Positions 16,949-26,656 of a stretch of 42,755 nt of DNA are shown here, one piece after another. This stretch comes from Fermentimonas sp. Lineage in GTDB: Bacteria; Bacteroidota; Bacteroidia; Bacteroidales; Dysgonomonadaceae. The notes beneath the pieces were generated by a model. That model was not told the DNA's origin, ran no database searches, and worked only from the letters and a program-made list of their open reading frames with translations. The translations under genes were made by a program, and so were the position numbers. Location: the NCBI GenBank assembly GCA_028709385.1, contig JAQVXD010000023.1, forward strand, positions 1 to 42,755, given 5' to 3'. How positions within the stretch are numbered: the stretch's first letter is position 1; the number at the start of each line of letters is the position of its first letter.

Positions 16949-18703
16949 TTACCAACCAGGATTTTGTCCCAAATTAGGATTTTTAAGTCTGTGATCTTCA
17001 GGAATCGGATACAGGTATTTCTTGTCCAGCCATTCACGTGCTCCGGGATTCCAGATAATTTCTCCTGAATCACCCTCCGATAAAACTCTCTTGCCGACCC
17101 CTTCTGAAGTTACATCCACCAGAACCGCACCATTAGTATTTGTAGGCGCAGTGCCCTGATAAAAGTAAACATCCATAGTACCATCTTCATTCAGGTCGTA
17201 CGGTCCGAGTTCCGGCACGTACATCCCATTCATAGGAGCCACAGCAAAAAGTTCACCCAACCTCCATCTCACCAGGTCATCAGGCCTTAAACCTTCTGTA
17301 ATCATTTCAACAGCACGTTCACGAAGTACTTCAAGTAATACAGGATCGGTGAATTTATTATTATAAAACTCAACCATGTAAGAATCTGCAACTGTTGGTT
17401 TTTGAGTCAAAGAAGGTCCTGTGATTCCTGCACGTGATCTCAAGGCGCCAATGGTTGACGCCCACTGAGCATCAGTCATAGTACCAAGTTCGGCTAAAGC
17501 TTCAGCTTTATTTAAAAGAACCTCAGCATATCTGAATATCAAATGTGCATTTTCGTTTCTGCTCTCATCGTCATAAGGAAAACGCTCATCGTAAGTGCCT
17601 TTTATTATCTGATATCCTGTATATGCCTGATTAAGATTTGGAGGAGCCACGATAGGAACCCCGTTTTCGGTGCGATGATAATCACCCATACGGATTGTCT
17701 GCTTAAGACGACCGTCTCTGCCTTTTACTTCTTCAACAAATGGAGTTGTTTTGTAACCGGGATCTGAAGTAAACGGTGTTCCATCTGCATTTAAATATGT
17801 GTTTATAAAACGACGGGTTAAAGAAGGTCTATCGCCATAAGTGGGACTAATCATCCTCCTGTTTCTCGAACTAAACACCTGTAGATCTGCGTCAAGTGTT
17901 ACTGCAAGTATAACTTCACTAGCATTAGGTATTTTCTGAAGAAATAAATTACGGTATGAATTGGGACCTTCAACTAAAGTGTACCCCTTAATCTGATCAG
18001 CTGTTCTTACAACCTCTTCAAACCACTCACTTGCCGTACCTTGTTTCCCATAACTTGTATGGTACTTCCTGAATGATGCTTCATACAAACAAACCCTTGT
18101 TTTGAAAGCCCTGGCAACATCCTTAGTAATCAGTGTACGTGAAGGTTCAGATACTTCTGAGATATTTTCAATAGCATAATTCAAATCTTCCAGCACCTTT
18201 TCCATTACCATGAAGCGATCGTCACGGCCTGCGTACAAAGTTTCCTCATCATCTACATCAATAGTACGGTCAATCCATGGCACATCACCAAATCTCTTTA
18301 CCATATCGAAATAGAAGTAAGCTCTGAAAAAACGGGCAAGACCGATATAATGATCTTTACCAGCAACACTGCTTTCCTCTGCATTTTCAAGGAAGTAATT
18401 AATGTTTCTGAGGTTACCCCACGACCAACCACCGCTGGTAGTAGGACTCAAAGCATTAGGCATAAATCTGGAATCCACACCATTACGTGCAACTAAATCT
18501 GAATTGTTATCTATCGCAAACACACCGTCATAAGGTGAAGGGAGCATTTCATAAAATGAATTTGTGTAAAGTTCCAGACCGCTTACTGACTCAAATATGG
18601 CAACTTTCGAAGCAGTAGCCTGAGGTAATTCTTCAAGGTCGCAAGCCACAAACCCTATCAGAATTAAAATGCTTGTTAAAATGTGAAATATTTTTTTATT
18701 CAT
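16949..18703 (-). CDS. SusD/RagB family nutrient-binding outer membrane lipoprotein
   Basis: SusD proteins form the lid over a SusC channel and bind the substrate at the cell surface. I start at the ATG at 18703 (MNKKIFHILTS), 584 residues, because it begins directly with the signal and the lipobox ends at C21 (GFVAC). The open frame reaches 12 codons further, into the end of susC. Residues 22-26 (DLEEL) are acidic, as expected for surface export. TPR-like helices (RFFRAYFYFDMVKRFGDVPWI, 20 residues in its core) and the C-terminal RYAEVLLNKAEAL and ERAVEMITEGLRPDDLVRW segments are hallmarks. It follows susC by 13 bases. The ligand cannot be read from sequence. Confidence 0.95.
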   Translation of the reverse strand: MNKKIFHILTSILILIGFVACDLEELPQATASKVAIFESVSGLELYTNSFYEMLPSPYDGVFAIDNNSDLVARNGVDSRFMPNALSPTTSGGWSWGNLRNINYFLENAEESSVAGKDHYIGLARFFRAYFYFDMVKRFGDVPWIDRTIDVDDEETLYAGRDDRFMVMEKVLEDLNYAIENISEVSEPSRTLITKDVARAFKTRVCLYEASFRKYHTSYGKQGTASEWFEEVVRTADQIKGYTLVEGPNSYRNLFLQKIPNASEVILAVTLDADLQVFSSRNRRMISPTYGDRPSLTRRFINTYLNADGTPFTSDPGYKTTPFVEEVKGRDGRLKQTIRMGDYHRTENGVPIVAPPNLNQAYTGYQIIKGTYDERFPYDDESRNENAHLIFRYAEVLLNKAEALAELGTMTDAQWASTIGALRSRAGITGPSLTQKPTVADSYMVEFYNNKFTDPVLLEVLRERAVEMITEGLRPDDLVRWRLGELFAVAPMNGMYVPELGPYDLNEDGTMDVYFYQGTAPTNTNGAVLVDVTSEGVGKRVLSEGDSGEIIWNPGAREWLDKKYLYPIPEDHRLKNPNLGQNPGW

Positions 18704-18716
18704 ACGATTGTAGTTT

Positions 18717-21700
18717 TTAGAAATTGATAGATAAGCCAACTGACACTGTACTTAAAGTAGGATAATTGTATCCGTCGCCATCGCCTCGTGTGCTGTCACT
18801 GTCTGTACCAGTCAGCTGAGAACCTGCTCTCCACACGTTAGTTACATCAGTATCTTTTGTGATATTATAAAGTGGCGACCATGTCCAGAGATTCTCTCCT
18901 GAAAGATAAATCTTAATATCATTTGCTTGTATCTTTGATGAGAGTGCTTTCGGAAGAGTATATCCTAAATTCAGAGTTTTTAGACGTATGTATGCTACGT
19001 TCTGAATGTATCTATCGTTGGGCATACCTAACTGGCGGCTTCCGCTTGATGCTGTATATCCTGACAGTAATGGCAGGTATGCATCAAAGTTCTGCAGTTC
19101 AGGACGAAACTGCTCATTCTCCTGCCAGCGAGGATATTGATTATAAGGTCTGTTATACTGACCCCAGAATCTAGATTCTGTAGAAGGATACCATTGTTGT
19201 TTGCCAACACCCTGGAAAAAGGTAGTAAGGAAGAAATTATTCCAATCTGCTCCTAAAGTCAAACCATAAACATAACGCGGAGAACTATTACCAATAATAG
19301 TTTTGTCACCTGAATCACCTACACGATTCAGACCATGATAAATTTCATCATCTCCGTCTAGATTTTTAAATTTCAGGTCCCCCGGATGATTCACTCTGGT
19401 ATTATGTGCCGGAATATTTGACTGAGACGGAGAGTTTGTGATCTCTTCATAAGAAGTAAAAAGTCCTTCCACCCTATAACCCCATATTTCACCAATAGTC
19501 TGACCAATATAATAATCGGTAAGCAAATATTCAGGATTGTAGTAATCAGTTATCACTGCCTTTGAATCAGCAAGACTAGCTCTTATATTATAGTTAAACG
19601 GTTTTCCTACTAAAGAAAAATTATCCATCCAGTTGATACTTAACTCCCAACCGGTTGTTTCAAGAGAAGCATAATTACCTTTAGGTACACCTGTACCAAA
19701 TACTGCGGGGACGCTCGGTCCAACTGTATACATATCCTCTGTCCATCTCCTGTACAAGTCACCGGTAAACGACAACCTGTTGCTCAGTGCATTTATATCC
19801 AAACCAATATTTCCTGTAGTAGCTGTTTCCCAGGTAAGTGTATTTGGAATAACTCCCGGCTGTGATGTACGCTGAGGGCGACCGTCACCTAGGATACGGC
19901 CTGATTGACTTATACCAAAGTTCTCAGTAAAAGTATATGGACTGATCGATCCGTTACCAAGTGAACCATAAGAGAGTCTGAACTTAATATTGGATATGGC
20001 ATCAGGTTCAACTTCCCAGAAAGCCTCTTCAGACAATCTCCATCCGGCTGAGAACGAAGGGAAGAATGCCCACTGCTGATTGCTAGGGAATCTAGAGGAA
20101 CCGTCATATCTTCCGTTAACTTCTAAAAGATATCTCTGCAGGTAATTGTAATTTACTCTGAAGAAACTGCCTGCAACCCTCCACTTGTTATAACCTCCCG
20201 AAGTAGTAATATTATTACCCAGTGCCAGGTTAATATCCTTAGCATCTTCATAAACAATACCGTTACGAGTCATTGTAACATTATTGTAAGTCGACTGCTC
20301 ATAGTTGAATCCTGCAAGAAATTCAAAATTATGCTTATTCTCAAAAGATTTCAGGTAGTTGGTATAAACGTTAGTTGCAAGATATTCAGTAGTAGAACGT
20401 CTCTCTTGAAAGTCGTTCGTATTTGTACCGGCATAACCAATTTGACCTTCATATCTGCTGTAAGGCACCTGCACTCTTATTTGATTATGAGCATATTCAG
20501 TATTTTGGAAAGTGAAATCTGCGCGTAGAGTTAAACTTTTATCAAAGAAATCAGCAACCAATGAAGTTTTATTTTTTAATATTTTCTGATTTAAATCAGC
20601 GCCGCTCTTACCTAAATATCTGTCACCCACAGTATATGCTGCTGGAAAAGTTAAAGTTCCGTCAGGATTAGTCAGAGGAGCCAACGGGTGACCCTCATCT
20701 GCTATATTACGCCAGATATTACCACCTTCACCAACATTAATTGGCTGATGGTATTTCATTGTAGAAAACTCAGTATTATTGTCAACCTGCAGCCAGTCGA
20801 AAATCTGCACATTACCTCTTGCACGAAGATTATACATCGAATATGTATCTGTATTATATTTATACAAACCATCTTCTCCATTATATCTTCCGCTCACGTA
20901 AAAAGAAGCAAGATCATTTCCTCCTGAAACAGAAACATTATGATCCTGAGCAAAGAAACTGTCTTTGTACAGATGCTCATACCAGTCAGTACTATAATAA
21001 TACTCGTAAGCACCGGTAACAGGATTCACCTCAACGCGAGGCAAAGTAGGATCTTCCCATCTTCTTTTTATTTCAGCCAAATATTCAGGTGAAAAAGCAA
21101 GTGTCTTATTAACAGCTGTAGGAGTTCGCCCATCATCATTCCAAGTAGACCATGCATCGCTGAAACCTTTTGCCCATGGGTATGAGTCTGTAATATTATC
21201 AGGAACAGTAGTAGGTCTTCTTGAAGAGAAATTACCTGAATAGTTAAGCGTTGCTTTTCCTTTTGATGCTGTTTTTGTGGTAATCAGCACAACCCCAAAA
21301 GCTGCTCTTGCACCATATATAGAAGAAGAAGCAGCATCTTTAAGCACCGAAACACTCTCAATATCATTAGGATTAAGCATACGCGGATCACCTTCAACTC
21401 CATCAATAAGAACTAAAGCGCTACCGCCCTGACCAATTGAAGTTGTACCCCTAACATTATAAGAAGGAGATTGAGTAGGCTTACCATCAGTAAGAGAAAT
21501 GTTAAGATTAGGAATAACCCCTACAAGACCCTGAGTTACGTTTGTAATTGGTCTGTTCTCAAAAACATCACTTGTAACCTGTTCAACAGCACCTGTCAGA
21601 TTTACTTTCTGAGCCGTACCATAGCCAACAACTACAATTTCATCAAGTAATTCTGAATCTTCATGAAGAATTATATTCAGTCTACTCTTTCCATCCCATA

Positions 21701-21950
21701 CAGTTTCCTGTTCTCGAAAACCTATATAAGAAAATACAATTGTTGAATTTGGAGCAACACGCAAAGAAAATTCTCCGTCATAATCAGTAACAGTTCCGTT
21801 GGTTGTTCCTTTTACAACAACATTTACCCCAATTAGCGGTTCGTTGTTAATGTCTACAACAACACCTCTAAGGGCAGACTCTTGCGCTTTCACAGTAATG
21901 AAGGCACACAGAAATAAAATAATAAAATTTAATTTAGATAACCTTTTCAT
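18717..21950 (-). CDS. SusC/RagA family TonB-dependent outer membrane receptor
   Basis: This outer-membrane barrel imports a substrate held by SusD using TonB energy. The ATG at 21950 gives 1077 residues and begins at the signal peptide (MKRLSKLNFIILFLCAFITVKAQ). Residues about 25-105 form a carboxypeptidase-regulatory-like domain. The plug follows with the SusC signature EIVVVGYGTAQKVNLTGAV and the NPNDIESVSVLKDAASSSIYGARAA core. The rest is a 22-strand barrel ending in VSVGLSINF, a terminal aromatic. No N-terminal anti-sigma-interacting extension is present and no ECF sigma, anti-sigma or hybrid sensor gene lies nearby, so its control is not visible. A tentative promoter is at 22004. Confidence 0.96.
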   Translation of the reverse strand: MKRLSKLNFIILFLCAFITVKAQESALRGVVVDINNEPLIGVNVVVKGTTNGTVTDYDGEFSLRVAPNSTIVFSYIGFREQETVWDGKSRLNIILHEDSELLDEIVVVGYGTAQKVNLTGAVEQVTSDVFENRPITNVTQGLVGVIPNLNISLTDGKPTQSPSYNVRGTTSIGQGGSALVLIDGVEGDPRMLNPNDIESVSVLKDAASSSIYGARAAFGVVLITTKTASKGKATLNYSGNFSSRRPTTVPDNITDSYPWAKGFSDAWSTWNDDGRTPTAVNKTLAFSPEYLAEIKRRWEDPTLPRVEVNPVTGAYEYYYSTDWYEHLYKDSFFAQDHNVSVSGGNDLASFYVSGRYNGEDGLYKYNTDTYSMYNLRARGNVQIFDWLQVDNNTEFSTMKYHQPINVGEGGNIWRNIADEGHPLAPLTNPDGTLTFPAAYTVGDRYLGKSGADLNQKILKNKTSLVADFFDKSLTLRADFTFQNTEYAHNQIRVQVPYSRYEGQIGYAGTNTNDFQERRSTTEYLATNVYTNYLKSFENKHNFEFLAGFNYEQSTYNNVTMTRNGIVYEDAKDINLALGNNITTSGGYNKWRVAGSFFRVNYNYLQRYLLEVNGRYDGSSRFPSNQQWAFFPSFSAGWRLSEEAFWEVEPDAISNIKFRLSYGSLGNGSISPYTFTENFGISQSGRILGDGRPQRTSQPGVIPNTLTWETATTGNIGLDINALSNRLSFTGDLYRRWTEDMYTVGPSVPAVFGTGVPKGNYASLETTGWELSINWMDNFSLVGKPFNYNIRASLADSKAVITDYYNPEYLLTDYYIGQTIGEIWGYRVEGLFTSYEEITNSPSQSNIPAHNTRVNHPGDLKFKNLDGDDEIYHGLNRVGDSGDKTIIGNSSPRYVYGLTLGADWNNFFLTTFFQGVGKQQWYPSTESRFWGQYNRPYNQYPRWQENEQFRPELQNFDAYLPLLSGYTASSGSRQLGMPNDRYIQNVAYIRLKTLNLGYTLPKALSSKIQANDIKIYLSGENLWTWSPLYNITKDTDVTNVWRAGSQLTGTDSDSTRGDGDGYNYPTLSTVSVGLSINF

Positions 21951-22003
21951 AAACTTTGTTTGTTCAAAATAAAACCTAATCACTCACTTTTCTAATAAAG
22001 TGG

Positions 22004-22032
22004 CAAAGGAACATTTAAATTGTTACAAACAA
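22004..22032 (-). promoter_or_regulatory. candidate promoter for the SusCD operon
   Basis: On the minus strand TTG (22030-22032) is followed after 18 bases by TTCCTTTG (22004-22011), one mismatch from TAnnTTTG. The 5' leader would be about 50 bases. Confidence 0.4.
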
Positions 22033-22161
22033 GTTAATATAAAATTAAGAATTTGTTACTTAACACTTGGGTATAATCGTTTCCAAGTAAAGATTTCAGG
22101 ATTGTACCAGATATAATTCGGACTAATAACCTCTAAAAGACAATGTTTAGAATTAACAAAA

Positions 22162-22199
22162 TAAAAAAACGGTACAACCAACATTTATAGTCATACCGC
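22162..22199 (-). terminator. intrinsic terminator of the M3 peptidase gene
   Basis: On the minus strand CGGTATGAC pairs with GTTGTACCG (two G-T pairs) around an 11-base loop, followed by TTTTTTTA. Confidence 0.75.
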
Positions 22200-22222
22200 T
22201 TCAATATTAAAATCAATGTGCT

Positions 22223-24328
22223 TTACTTCTCCACCCCGCTCCTTTTGAGTAATGCATTTACAGATGCTTCACGGCCTCTAAAACGTTTGTAAAGCACTTC
22301 GGGTTCTTCTGTATTACCGCGCTCAAGTATATTTCTACGGAACGAGTCAGCAGTAGCTTTATCGAATATTCCCTTCTCTTTAAACAGTGAGAATGCATCA
22401 GCATCCATCACTTCTGCCCATTTGTAGCTGTAATAACCAGCAGCGTAACCACCTGAGAAGATGTGATTGAAAGAAGTTGACATGCAAGGTTCATTTATTA
22501 CCGGCAGCAACTGCACGCGCTCCATAGCCTTGGTTTCAAAGTCACGCACCGGCCTTGAAGTTTCCGGCACAAAAGGTTGTGTGAGTGAATGCCATGCCAT
22601 ATCAAGATAACCAAAAGAGAGCTGACGAAGTGTAGCATAACCTGCATTATAGTTGGCAGCGTCGACAATACTTTGAAGAAGCTCCTCAGGCATCTTTTCA
22701 CCGGTTTGGTAGTGGAAGGCAAATTTATCAAGGTAATCCTTCTCCTTTAGCCAGTTTTCCATAAAATGCGAAGGAAGCTCGACGAAATCACGGTAAACGC
22801 TTGTACCGGAAAGAGACTCATATGTAGTACGAGTCAGCATTCCATGTAAAGCATGCCCAAACTCGTGCAGGAAAGTATTAACTTCGCTGAATGTCAGCAA
22901 TGCCGGTTCAGTCTCAGTAGGTCTTGTGAAATTCATAACAATTGTCGTGTGTGGTCTACTGTCCACCCCATCCTTAATATATTGTCCTTTAAAAGTGGAC
23001 ATCCATGCACCTGAACGCTTCCCCTCGCGCGGATGAAAATCTGTATAAAGAACTGAGAGGAACTCACCCTTTTCATCAAGAACATCAAAAGCCTCAACCT
23101 CGGGATGGTATACTTCAATATTGGGGTTCTTCACAAACTGAAGTCCATAAAGTTGAGTAGCAAGTCCAAATACGCCTTTTTTCACATTCTCCAGTTCAAA
23201 ATAAGGACGCGTCATTTCGTCATTTACGCCAAAGCGACTATCCTTAAGCTTCTCCGAATAATAGCTCCAGTCCCACGGCATAATCTCTATCTCTTTTCCC
23301 TCCATCTCAGAAGCAAAAGTCTGCACATCTTTCACCTCATCACGAGCTACCGGTCCAAAAGCCTCAGCAAGTCGATCCAGTAAACCGAAAACACCTTCGG
23401 CGCTTTTTGCCATCCTGTTTTTCAGCACGTAGTCAGAGTAACTGTCATAACCAAGAAGTTTAGCAATTTCAAGACGCAGGTTTACTATCTTCATAACATT
23501 ATCACGGTTATCAAACTCACCGCCCTTAACATTCTTAGTGTTATATGCCATATATAATTGTTCTCTGAGATCCCGTCTGGAAGAATATTTCATAAAGGCA
23601 CTGTAACTTGGCCCTGTCAAGTCGAATATCCATCCCTCCTTGCCTTTAGATTTTGCTTTTGCTGCAGCAGCATCAATTGTACTCTTCGGTAAACCGGCCA
23701 AGTCAGGTTCTTCCGTAAGGAGCATCTCGTAAGCATTGGTTTCCCGCAGCACATTCTGACCGAACTCAAGTGTAATTTTGCTCAGCTCCATCGTGAGGTT
23801 TCTGTATTTCTCTTTATCTTCAGAGGATAAAGTAGCCCCGCTATTTTCAAAGCTTTCATAGTACTTTTCAACCAGTCGTATCTGCTCTGGCGTGAAACCA
23901 AGCGAATTACGTTCATCATATATGGTTTTAACCCTGTTAAACAGACCCTCATTCAGGTTGATATAGTTAGAGTGAGCAGATAACTTCGGACTCAGTCGCT
24001 GCGAAATCTCCATCATCTCATCATTACTCTCAGCACTCAACAGGTTAAAAAAGACAGAGCTAACCCTGGTAAGCATTTCACCTGCATACTCCATTGCTTC
24101 AATTGTATTTGCAAAGGTTGGCGCGTCACTACTAGAAGCAATTTTATCAATTTCCGACTTATGTACTTCCATGCCTTTATCAAATGCAGGTTCAAAATGT
24201 TCCAGCTTTATATCACTAAACGGAGCTGTTCCGTAAGGCCTGTCAAAAGGCTTAAAAAAAGGATTCTCTCCAGCAGAAGCTATTGTCATCATCATTACTA
24301 AAAAAAATGTTACTATAGATTTCTTCAT
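22223..24328 (-). CDS. M3 family peptidase (peptidyl-dipeptidase Dcp-like)
   Basis: This 701-residue zinc metallopeptidase carries a signal peptide (1-19, ending ASAG), so it is probably periplasmic. M3 enzymes cut short peptides; the Dcp branch removes C-terminal dipeptides. The zinc site is HEFGH at 488-492 with the third ligand E517 in DFVELPSHFMENW. The N-terminal NPFFKPFDRPYGTAPFSDIKLEHFEPAFD (first 20 residues and on) is typical of Bacteroidetes Dcp. The length fits Dcp/OpdA (about 680-710). The exact choice between Dcp and oligopeptidase A is not settled. It stands alone with its own -7 box and terminator. Confidence 0.93.
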   Translation of the reverse strand: MKKSIVTFFLVMMMTIASAGENPFFKPFDRPYGTAPFSDIKLEHFEPAFDKGMEVHKSEIDKIASSSDAPTFANTIEAMEYAGEMLTRVSSVFFNLLSAESNDEMMEISQRLSPKLSAHSNYINLNEGLFNRVKTIYDERNSLGFTPEQIRLVEKYYESFENSGATLSSEDKEKYRNLTMELSKITLEFGQNVLRETNAYEMLLTEEPDLAGLPKSTIDAAAAKAKSKGKEGWIFDLTGPSYSAFMKYSSRRDLREQLYMAYNTKNVKGGEFDNRDNVMKIVNLRLEIAKLLGYDSYSDYVLKNRMAKSAEGVFGLLDRLAEAFGPVARDEVKDVQTFASEMEGKEIEIMPWDWSYYSEKLKDSRFGVNDEMTRPYFELENVKKGVFGLATQLYGLQFVKNPNIEVYHPEVEAFDVLDEKGEFLSVLYTDFHPREGKRSGAWMSTFKGQYIKDGVDSRPHTTIVMNFTRPTETEPALLTFSEVNTFLHEFGHALHGMLTRTTYESLSGTSVYRDFVELPSHFMENWLKEKDYLDKFAFHYQTGEKMPEELLQSIVDAANYNAGYATLRQLSFGYLDMAWHSLTQPFVPETSRPVRDFETKAMERVQLLPVINEPCMSTSFNHIFSGGYAAGYYSYKWAEVMDADAFSLFKEKGIFDKATADSFRRNILERGNTEEPEVLYKRFRGREASVNALLKRSGVEK

Positions 24329-24375
24329 AGAATTATGTTATAATTAATACGAAAACAATGAATTCAGTTATATTA

Positions 24376-24383
24376 CAAAGTTA
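24376..24383 (-). promoter_or_regulatory. -7 promoter box for the M3 peptidase gene
   Basis: The minus strand reads TAACTTTG, an exact TAnnTTTG match, 47 bases before the ATG at 24328. No -33 box is evident. Confidence 0.35.
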
Positions 24384-24544
24384 ATTTATTTTTTTGTTTA
24401 ATAAACTCCATTTTCATCTACACTATGGTAATGCTCCGATACAATTTCATTAATTGTTTTTACTCAAAAAATGCATTACTTATCTCTTCTTTGTTAAGAG
24501 AAGGACTGTTAGGAGATGATCTGTTTGGAGATAATCTGTCAGGT

Positions 24545-25255
24545 TCAACAACCGTAAGGCAGTATTGAACGAAGCTCTTTCTTTCTCTCCTTCCAGTCGG
24601 GTACGACCTCTGAAAGGAGTGAATAGAAATCCCTCGAGTGGTTAAAATGGATCAGGTGGCATAACTCATGTACCATAACGTATTCAATACATCTCACGGG
24701 AGCCTGAATCAGTTTGCTGTTCAATGAAACTGACCCTTTTGAGGAACAACTGCCCCATCTTGATTTCATATGCTTAACGGCAATTTTATTTGGCGATACA
24801 TTATACACTTTATTGAACTTCTGAATAACAGGATTTACAATCTGAGGAAATTTCACCTTTGCCATATATAAATACCACTGTTGCATCAGTGCTTCAGGCT
24901 TGGAGTCGTCGTCACACCATACATCGATAAACTCACCGTTACATGAAACACTGTTTACGACAGTACTATTTGCTGAGCAATTATTAACCCTCAGAGTATA
25001 CTCCTCACCAAGGAAGAGATGCTTCTCATCACTAACAAACTCCCTCTTTGGATATAAATGCCTCTCCACTTCAAACTTCTTTTTGTGCTTAATTATCCAG
25101 TCAATCCTTTTGTCCAGGACCTCCCTGATCTGACTGTCAGTGGCACGTTTTGGAGCCCTCACAACCACACTCCCGTCGGGATGCACAATTATACTTATCG
25201 ACTTACGATAAGATTTTATCAGTGAATAGCTCAAAGCAGCAGCATTACTTTTCAT
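24545..25255 (-). CDS. YgjP-like zinc metallopeptidase (SprT-related, DUF45)
   Basis: This 236-residue soluble protein belongs to the YgjP/DUF45 family of small zincin-like metallopeptidases. The zinc site is H196-E197-L-C-H200 with H206 in HFNHSRDFY as third ligand. The preceding MKSRWGSCSSKG (163-174) and LNSKLIQAP blocks are family signatures. The N-terminal half has the beta-rich VHPDGSVVVRAPKRAT motif. These proteins are often linked to restriction or DNA-processing loci, but no such genes are here. It has no signal peptide and stands alone. The promoter (25260-25289) ends only four bases before the ATG, so the transcript may be nearly leaderless. Confidence 0.92.
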   Translation of the reverse strand: MKSNAAALSYSLIKSYRKSISIIVHPDGSVVVRAPKRATDSQIREVLDKRIDWIIKHKKKFEVERHLYPKREFVSDEKHLFLGEEYTLRVNNCSANSTVVNSVSCNGEFIDVWCDDDSKPEALMQQWYLYMAKVKFPQIVNPVIQKFNKVYNVSPNKIAVKHMKSRWGSCSSKGSVSLNSKLIQAPVRCIEYVMVHELCHLIHFNHSRDFYSLLSEVVPDWKERKKELRSILPYGC

Positions 25256-25259
25256 ACTT

Positions 25260-25289
25260 CAAAGATACAGAATATCGTATATTTGACAA
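25260..25289 (-). promoter_or_regulatory. promoter for the YgjP-like gene
   Basis: On the minus strand TTG (25287-25289) is followed after 19 bases by TATCTTTG (25260-25267), the full consensus arrangement. Its closeness to the ATG at 25255 implies little or no 5' leader. Confidence 0.6.
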
Positions 25290-25405
25290 TTAATAAATAA
25301 ATTTGCTCTTTTCATAATCCGTTATTAATTTTATGACGTTTCCTCTCTGGCACACTATTTGCTAAATCTCTACTATAAATCAAATTTATAAATATAGAAT
25401 CAGAT

Positions 25406-26005
25406 ATGAGTTTTTTAAATATAGCACAAAGCAGATACGCTACAAAAAAGTATGACAGCAGCAAGAAAATTGATGATGAAACTATTGATAAGCTGAAGGA
25501 GATTTTGAGACTTAGCCCTTCGTCGGTAAACAGTCAGCCATGGAGGTTTACTTTTATTGCTAATGAGGATATAAAGAGCAGACTGTCCGAATTCTCCTTC
25601 AACAACAAAAATAAGGTGCTGGATGCCAGTCATATTGTCGTATTTAGCGTAGTTAAGGATGTGAAGACTTTTGAGAACATTAAACTTACACAATTACCCG
25701 ATCATACTACAGCATATTACAATAGGGTGCTAAAGCCCGGAGGCGATGAGCATGTTATGACATGGCTTATTGCCCAGGTATATCTCTCTTTAGGATTCTT
25801 CCTGAGTGCTGCAGCCAGTTTAGGGATTGATTCCACTCCCATGGAAGGCATTGATACCAATGGATATGACTCTATTTTGCAGGATGATGATTACAAAACT
25901 CTTTTTGCCGTAACTATTGGCTACAGAGACAAAGAGGATAAAAATCAACCCTCTTTAACTCCTAAATTCAGGATGGATAAAGATGATGTTATCAGATCGA
26001 TTTGA
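25406..26005 (+). CDS. NAD(P)H-dependent nitroreductase family flavoprotein
   Basis: This 199-residue FMN enzyme resembles NfsB/YdjA-type nitroreductases, which reduce nitro compounds, quinones or flavin using NAD(P)H. The N-terminal R10-Y-A-T-K-K FMN phosphate-binding segment, SPSSVNSQPWRF (37-48) and the SLGIDSTPMEGI segment in the C-terminal half are diagnostic. It has no signal peptide. The physiological substrate is unknown. It converges with the ASCH gene 17 bases away, with no terminator between them. No convincing promoter box was found upstream. Confidence 0.93.
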   Translation: MSFLNIAQSRYATKKYDSSKKIDDETIDKLKEILRLSPSSVNSQPWRFTFIANEDIKSRLSEFSFNNKNKVLDASHIVVFSVVKDVKTFENIKLTQLPDHTTAYYNRVLKPGGDEHVMTWLIAQVYLSLGFFLSAAASLGIDSTPMEGIDTNGYDSILQDDDYKTLFAVTIGYRDKEDKNQPSLTPKFRMDKDDVIRSI

Positions 26006-26022
26006 GATAAAAATATAGATTT

Positions 26023-26511
26023 TCAAATAATGTGCTCTTTCCCGCTCTTTCTATGCTTAATCTCTATGACCTTACCAAAGTGATAGACGATGTTCCAGAA
26101 ACAGTAGTCCCCATTTTTACACGGTTTAAAGTCATCATCGATTATATTAAAGCGGATGGGATAACCATTTTTCTGCAGCACCGGCTCAAAAGTAATATCA
26201 TCTATTTCCACGATAAGAATATCCCCTTCACCCGATATACCTGACATCATACTCAGGTATTTATAGCTTATTGGAATATAGGGATAGATACCATTGTTGT
26301 AAATATAGATCTCGCTGACAGGATTACCTGACAATAGTGACTTGTCGTAGAGCAGACCGACGTTGCCATCTTTTGTCCATGTCTTTAGATATTTCTTAAA
26401 GGTAGTATCTTTGATTTCCCGAGCTTCAGTCTTCTTTTTACCGGATATTATAGCACTAAAGCATTCCGGCTTTATTGCCAAAAGCAGTGTATCTTCCGCT
26501 GCAGGTTTCAT
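26023..26511 (-). CDS. ASCH domain (PUA-like) protein
   Basis: This 162-residue soluble protein opens with LLLAIKPECFSAIISGKKKTEAREI (residues 9-33), the characteristic beta-helix-KKxEaR start of ASCH domains. These have a PUA-like fold and are predicted to bind RNA or act on modified nucleosides; some bacterial ASCH proteins are RNases or N4-acetylcytidine amidohydrolases. The catalytic Lys/Glu pattern (K25-K27, E29, R31) is present in the opening helix, but substrate is not known. The rest is a beta-rich barrel with many Tyr and Ile. It faces the nitroreductase gene and has no obvious partner. Confidence 0.6.
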   Translation of the reverse strand: MKPAAEDTLLLAIKPECFSAIISGKKKTEAREIKDTTFKKYLKTWTKDGNVGLLYDKSLLSGNPVSEIYIYNNGIYPYIPISYKYLSMMSGISGEGDILIVEIDDITFEPVLQKNGYPIRFNIIDDDFKPCKNGDYCFWNIVYHFGKVIEIKHRKSGKEHII

Positions 26512-26656
26512 AGTTTTTCAAATTACGCGTTATTAAAAAACCTGACAAGAGCGAGACAGTGACACACAAATATAAAAATTCCTTTCGAATACTTTATATA
26601 TTTTTACAAATATTTTTATCCCTGAAGTGATTTAAGGTTTTGAGATTATACAGGGG

